Below, in pieces: positions 59,040 through 64,000 of a stretch of DNA of 64,000 bases (position 1 is the first letter of the stretch; each line of letters opens with the position of its first letter). This stretch comes from Lumnitzera littorea (Eukaryota > Streptophyta > Magnoliopsida > Myrtales > Combretaceae): contig JAMXBB010000009.1 in the NCBI GenBank assembly GCA_024138015.1, forward strand, positions 93,623,291 through 93,687,290, given 5' to 3'. A program made the translations under genes and the position numbers. The notes beneath the pieces were generated by a model, which saw only the letters and a program-made list of their open reading frames with translations, ran no database searches and was not told the DNA's origin.

Positions 59040-60125
59040 CGAACACTTAGTAGCCACGTGTCCGAAACCCAAGCATCTAAAGCTTTTACCCCGCTTGTCT
59101 TCTATCCAAAGGTTTGTCCTTTCTCATATGTCTTCAGGGTTAGCTTATCTTTAACTCAGCTCTTTTGGCCTACTTGGCTTTCATTAGGTCGGTCATGTTT
59201 TTCCTTAGTTTGGGAGAATCTTCTTAGCTTAGCATGAGCAGGTTATCGTAGAATAGGAGCTCATGAAAAACTCAATTAAGGTTTGCTCGAAACATTTCCC
59301 CTATACTTTTCAACCCTTTATGCTACTTTAATGGCCTCTTCTAGTGTATAGAACCTCTGTACTTCTACAACATTATGAATCTCATATTTGAGTCCATAGA
59401 TGAATCTTGACATTATGCGAGCTTCAGGCTTATCCATGTCTGTACGAATCATCAACATTTGGAATTCTCTTACAGTCATCAATAGATCAGCTTTCTTGGC
59501 AAAGCTCTTGCAACTTGGCAAATGTATCCTACAAGTAATTCTGGAGTACCAATCTTCCCCTCAACAATCTCTTCATCTCTTCCCAAGTTTACACACCTCA
59601 TCGTTGATCTCTCGCTCTAACCGGATTCAGATTCTTCCACCTTATGGTACCATATCTAGAAAATTCAAGCGTAGTAAGTTGAACCTTAACTATATTTGTA
59701 TACTTATAACAGTTAAATACCTTCTCTACATTCTCTTCTCACTCTAAATATTCATTTGCATCTCCACTTAGATTTGGACCTTGATATTGTCAAGTCCTCG
59801 AAGAGCTCAGCATCCTCACTCTTGTGCTTGGTAATATTCAACCTCTTGTTCTTCCATTCCGTCAACCTCTATATCTTCCTCATCAACATATTCCTATATC
59901 TCTTCTAACTCTAACCTTTGTCTAGTAGTTTGGTTTGCTATTCCTCTAGCTCAGTAGGGTTAAATGGGGTGATTAGCTTAGCCACCTTGGCCATATCATC
60001 TTTCACAAACATTCTCAGGTGGGTTGCGATAAGGTACACCTTATGGTTGTTGCTTTTTGGCTTGCATCGTAATAACCAAACTCTTAACAAGATTGGTAAG
60101 TCCATCAAGCTTGTCACCAATTAAC
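59040..60125 (-). pseudogene. E4 gag, disrupted, altered zinc knuckle
   Basis: The frame 59,318-59,521 reads FAKKADLLMTVREFQMLMIR, then ARIMSRFIYGLKYEIHNVVE and FYTLEEAIKVA, the end of the Retrotrans_gag domain. The N-terminal part is near 59,938-60,120. The knuckle near 59,043-59,084 reads SFRCLGFGHVATKC, in which the first Cys is Ser. Stops are common. Confidence 0.8.
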
Positions 60126-60215
60126 CAAAGAGTATTACTATCATTTTAACCTTGGTCAATGCAAGCACCATTACTCAAGTCACCAATAATACCTTAAGCA
60201 CTTGAATCTGACATA

Positions 60216-60379
60216 GTGTAAAACTTCTCCGACAGGTTAACAATACAATACACAATAAACACTTTTACTTATTACCTAGAACCTTATTAGCACACTTGTG
60301 TAAAACTTCTCTGATAGGTTGACAACACAATATACAATAAACACTTCTACTTACTACCCAAAACCTTACTAACACACTC
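60216..60379 (-). repeat. 82-bp tandem duplication in the E4 leader
   Basis: Units 60,216-60,297 and about 60,298-60,379 share GTGTAAAACTTCTC, CAATAAACACTT and ACCTTA...AGCACAC-type text. They lie between the PBS and gag, where such elements often carry short tandem repeats. Confidence 0.85.
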
Positions 60380-60623
60380 TAACAACTTTAACTCCCAACA
60401 TTTACTCAAATACAACAGAAATGAACTTACTTTATTTTCATAATGAAAAATAAAGTAATAATAGGAATGGCACTTACTAATCCATGAACCTTTACTTTAC
60501 AGCTCAAAACTTCAAAACTTACTTTATTCGATTAAACTATAGCAACAACGGAAGGAACACAATAGCTACTAACAACAACACAAATAAAATTTCACTACAA
60601 CTTTACACACTCCTTAAAACCAT

Positions 60624-60635
60624 GCTTTGATACCA
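60624..60635 (-). promoter_or_regulatory. Primer-binding site of E4
   Basis: The plus strand GCTTTGATACCA is the reverse complement of TGGTATCAAAGC, an initiator-Met-type primer site with one change, seven bases inside the 5' LTR end. Confidence 0.88.
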
Positions 60636-60642
60636 GCGAAGC

Positions 60643-61615
60643 TGATGTGTCACTAGCGTCATGCACATGGAGAAGTACTACAATAGATGAAAACTAAAAA
60701 GGGTTAACAAATTCAAGAAACTGTTGATAGGACATGATACACCAATTAATCTTACTCAGCCTACAATTCGCTAAATGTGACTCATCGGTCTAAACTATAG
60801 GGTCATTCGCTGCTACTTATTGCTAAAGGGAATAGATAAGAGTTAAGAGAGAGTAAGAACACTAAGGTTGCTTAGGAAAGGAAATTGGTAATGATTAATA
60901 ACGTAATCGTTTGTTGTCTGCATACAAGGAAGTGAGGTATTTATATGACCTCAACTAGGGTTATACTAAATAAGGAAAAGACAAAACGGATAATATACAA
61001 AAGATTCCTATAATGTTCTTAAAAGAGGTGAAAATGACTAATAATACACTATATGGAAAAGTAGAGAATCATTCTAGAATATTGTGCTAAAAGACATGTA
61101 TTAGTAGGTGATTGGTGCTAGGTGTAGAAGCTGGTTTTATTGATGCAGAGTTTAGAGAAGTCCTATAGTTGTAGGAATGAGCTTAAGGGATGTTGGAAGA
61201 GGGCTTAAGAATTGGGCAAATCTAGTCCTGTTCATGTTAGAGCTTGGGTACATGAGAGATATTCAAAGTCTGGGGCAACTCTTCAAGTTAGATGTCTTAG
61301 TAACCCAGCTCGGTTTGATGTTTGAAGTCGATCTGCTTGAACGCTGTCTAGATTATGGTAAGAACATGGTAATAGGCATAGTTGCTTAGCAAATTAGCAT
61401 ATATGTTTAGTAAGTCGTCATAACTGCTTGGCAACTCAAAAATTGTGTTAGCACTTACGAGAGCTCAGCACTTAGGTTGATAGTAGCATAAAAGATGAAG
61501 ATCATAATAGGAATTCTTATCCTAAATGGGGTTTCGAGTTAGTATTCTCTATGTGAGTCCTTACAGTCCTCTAGCTCAGTTGCGTATGACTTATCTGAGG
61601 AGTTGATTCTTATCA
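60643..61615 (-). repeat. 5' LTR of E4
   Basis: The plus-strand left end is TGATGTGTCACTAG and the right end is GAGTTGATTCTTATCA, so the minus LTR runs TGATAAGAATCAA...GTGACACATCA. It is 973 bp, against about 982 for its partner. Confidence 0.9.
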
Positions 61616-62090
61616 TTACCATTAGACATGCCCCACTTAAGGTCAGCTACAGGTTTAATCTTAAACTATCCCTTGATTACACCCCAACACCGTTTACTAA
61701 TTAGGAAGATTATAAAGCTAGGACTTGAGCTTAATCCATTTAGCAAATTTATCAACGAGTCACTCGGCATATTAACCAAGCTGCTAAGAATCTAAAAGAG
61801 AAGGGCGAAGGAAGGAAGACTAGACGGTTTCAACCTAGTGACTAAGTATGGCTACACTTAAGTAAAGAGAGATTCCATAAGAAGAGAAAGAACAAGCTGT
61901 CTGCCTGAGTTGACGGACCATTTAACATCTTTTAGAAAATTAATGACAATACTTACCAATTAGAGCTAGAAAAGGACTTTAGAGTATTCGATGTGTTCAA
62001 TGTTACTGACTTCAGTCTTTACCGACTCGAGGAAGGCTTGGATGAGGATTAGACGAATTTGATCCCAAATCCTAATCAACCTAGCAAGGA
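61616..62090 (+). mobile_element. E5 piece 4: integrase C-terminal tail
   Basis: The reading gives KREGRRKTRRFQPSD, then VWLHLSKERFHKKRKNKLSA, DGPFNIF, INDNTYQLELEKDF and VFDVFNVTDFSLYRLEEGLD. It completes the integrase broken at 54,683, apart from a short diverged stretch, and ends directly at an LTR start. No chromodomain is seen. Confidence 0.85.
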
Positions 62091-63005
62091 TGATAGGAAT
62101 CAGGCTACCAGACTCTTGACTCAAGGCTAAACTCGAGGAATAAAGAGTATGGTAAGGCAAGTTCTCTCTTTATGCCCTACAATTGAAGAGTTTGAGTTGC
62201 TGCAATTTGCTGACTTGTTGCCTTGTCTAAGCTAAACACTCTTATGATATTCAATAGTCTCCAATTACTAACTTAAGGTATACTTGGACAGTAGTTCGGC
62301 CTACTCTACCATTTGCCCAATTAGCTTAAATCAAAGCTTCACTAAATACGTTTGAGCTGAATCTACTTCAAAAGAGTTATCTACTCAACTTGGTAATGTC
62401 AAACTATCAGCTTCACTCAATATCATTGCTCAGCAATAGCCAAGGCAATCGTATAGTTTGTCTATTTTGTCAAGTACGTAGCCACTAGCCATCTGCTACG
62501 TATCCGAACACCCTAAAATGGAAGAATCTTCTGTATAAAATGCTTGCTTTTGCTAATTTTTCATTTATACCCTTCAAACATTCCTTGTACTATACTTATT
62601 TTAGACATTTCCCTTTTTAGTCTTTTCCATTTATAGCAGTTGCCCTAATATTTCAGTATAAATACTGCTTGTAAATTGTAGCCGTAACATAACATATATT
62701 TGATATTGAATATACTTCCCATTTTATGGGCATTGCTCTTTGTTTATTTGCTTGTTTCGCTCTTATCATAACTCTTAAGTAAGGCTTGGTGGTGAGTACC
62801 CTTACTTAGTTAGTTTGTGTATCATATTGAGTTCGCTCCATGAATCCTCGATAGTTCCCTGGTGCATAAAATCCTTAGAGCGGATCACAATTTGCTTGTT
62901 TATTTCTTTGTTCTAATGCATTTCCACCCTTATTTTCAAGCTTTCTACGAGCTTAAACCCACCTCGATATGCCTACCTTGTTTGTTCTTGGCACAAATCG
63001 TATCA
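62091..63005 (+). repeat. LTR serving as 3' LTR of E5 and apparent 5' LTR of the next unit (E6)
   Basis: It starts TGATAGGAATCAGGC immediately after the E5 pol tail and ends CAAATCGTATCA. A TATA-like 'cagtataaatactgc' lies near 62,656. A PBS-like sequence follows at once, so the same LTR also appears to open a second internal region. Confidence 0.86.
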
Positions 63006-64000
63006 TCTTGATATCAAAGTAAAGATTCGTTTGGGTAAGTTGTTGTTCAGTTATAATTGTTACTGTGTAGCGTGTACTACTGTTGTTAAGTGTACTGTGA
63101 ATATGAGAAGGTTTAGTTTAAGCATTTTAGAGAATATTGGAAGCTTTGTTATTATTGTGAGACCTTTGTTGCGAAGTATTCTGTTTTACCTTGTTTCAAG
63201 TATACAAAAACATCGCAAGTTTCAATTGGGTTTATTATTCTTTGAAGTAGTTGTTGCATTTATAATTAGTTTGAACTACTACATGGTGAAGAGTGTGTGT
63301 GTGTAAGTTGTTGGCTTACATGGTAGTGTTTACCGTTTCTTGGATTTTGAGTTTGTCCTTGTGATTAGTTGAGAGAATAATAGATTCAAGTATCAATGTT
63401 GGTATTGAGGATAATAATAGTGATATTGTCTATAACGGATGACAACCTTAAAACACTCCTAAAAGTACAGATGAGTGGCTTGATAAAATGACCAACTTGA
63501 TAGCTAATTTGACTAAGGCTGTTCATGCATTAGCCTCAACCTAAAATGGTGGTTATAGTGGTGGTTCATAGTGGCAACTTTATGCTAGAAAGAGAAACAG
63601 CTTGTTGAGCTCAAATGGGGATTGATTAGGACGAGTTAGGAGTCATTTTTTATGTTTTTTAGTATAAGGAACTTGATAGTGTAAGCATTTGTGCTCAAAA
63701 ACCACTGTAGAATATTGGTTCTAAAGAGAGACACATGGGTAATTAGAGAAAGTGATTGGCTTAGCTTGTATGAGAGGTTTTGAGTGAAGATTAATGCTCA
63801 AATGGGTTTTAGAGGTCCCTATTTATATTAATTCGACTTGAATCAAAGAAAAGACCATTAATGATTGAATTTATGCTTGGTAAGCAAGGAAGAATATGCT
63901 TGAATATTCCTTGATTTGAAGGGAAAAAATGTAATTGACTAATGACTGCACATGGGGAATATATAGGCTTTCTCTCTTTGGTGATAAAGCTTCATTTGTT
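63006..64000 (+). mobile_element. E6: leader and start of gag of another Gypsy unit, cut by the window end
   Basis: The leader is followed near 63,400-63,560 by gag-like text (STDEWLDKMTNLIANLTKAV, then HALAST) resembling the N-terminal gag helix region of E1 and E4. After about 63,610 the sequence no longer reads as gag and nothing is recognised up to the window end, so a further insertion or rearrangement may begin there. Confidence 0.55.
63008..63020 (+). promoter_or_regulatory. PBS-like sequence of E6
   Basis: TTGATATCAAAGT lies two bases after the LTR. Its last 12 bases match 10 of 12 positions of the E4 site TGGTATCAAAGC, at the right distance for a primer site. Confidence 0.65.

Larger units (their letters stand above)
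54684..61615 (-). mobile_element. Ty3/Gypsy element E4 with both LTRs, nested in E5 integrase
   Basis: Minus-strand order is 5' LTR (61,615-60,643), PBS (60,635-60,624), leader with a tandem duplication, gag (60.12-59.04 kb), protease, RT (active site near 57.72 kb), RNase H (57.36-57.15 kb), integrase (56.7-56.1 kb) and 3' LTR (55,665-54,684). The flanks CAACC (54,679-54,683) and TTACC (61,616-61,620) are a plausible decayed TSD. E5 integrase text stops before it and its C-terminal tail continues after it. All frames are heavily broken. Confidence 0.88.

Noticed and set aside
63031..63306. 91-codon frame after the last LTR
   Set aside because: Lies between the PBS-like site and gag, in the leader. 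Hydrophobic low-complexity translation, no family recognised.
1..64000. A novel multi-gene system such as a biosynthetic cluster or prokaryote-like defence island
   Set aside because: Only one host gene is supported. All other protein similarity belongs to LTR retrotransposon Gag or Pol.

Overview
This is a plant nuclear window, almost certainly from a eudicot. It is AT-rich and dominated by plant LTR retrotransposons of the Copia, Ty3/Gypsy and Tat types. It holds one convincing host gene, a five-exon NRG1-type helper NLR. The NRG1 lineage is reported to be missing from monocots, so a dicot with TIR-NLR immunity fits best. I cannot name the species. No bacterial-type operon, CRISPR array or complete tRNA/rRNA gene is visible.

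Layout. 1-214: end of a long LTR cut by the window edge. 1,243-6,339: complete but decayed Copia element on the minus strand, with a 5-bp TSD. 6,345-11,000: very AT-rich non-coding DNA with a possible hAT-like element and microsatellites. 11,286-15,516: intact NRG1-like gene (840 codons). 16.2-19.3 kb: a possible orphan exon, a 160-bp tandem duplication, a GC-richer block and an LTR-like promoter region. About 20.2-27.8 kb: a Tat-type Gypsy element (+) split by a 3.26-kb solo LTR. 27.8-33.95 kb: a Gypsy element (-) holding a solo LTR of its own family in the opposite orientation. 34-38.1 kb: broken pieces of the long LTR plus unassigned AT-rich DNA. 38.1-42.85 kb: a Gypsy element (+).

42.85-63.0 kb is a Russian doll. 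One Gypsy element (+), here called E5, is broken into four coding pieces plus its 3' LTR by three insertions: (i) E3, a 7-kb unit that is a gag-protease-only Gypsy element whose 3' LTR is itself interrupted by a 3.07-kb solo LTR; (ii) a 2.2-kb solo LTR carrying a ~20-bp tandem array; (iii) E4, a 6.9-kb Gypsy element (-) with both LTRs. The order of insertion can be read from target-site duplications and from E5's protein resuming across each insert. At 63.0 kb the E5 3' LTR is followed directly by a primer-binding site and another leader/gag, as in a tandem LTR-internal-LTR-internal array.

The NLR is the only gene likely to act for the host: its product should relay TIR-NLR signals through an RPW8-type coiled coil. 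The retroelement reading frames all carry stops and frameshifts, often TAG where CAG or TGG is expected. Long-LTR and Gypsy boundaries were set by eye from repeat copies inside this window. Where a TSD is quoted it was read directly.
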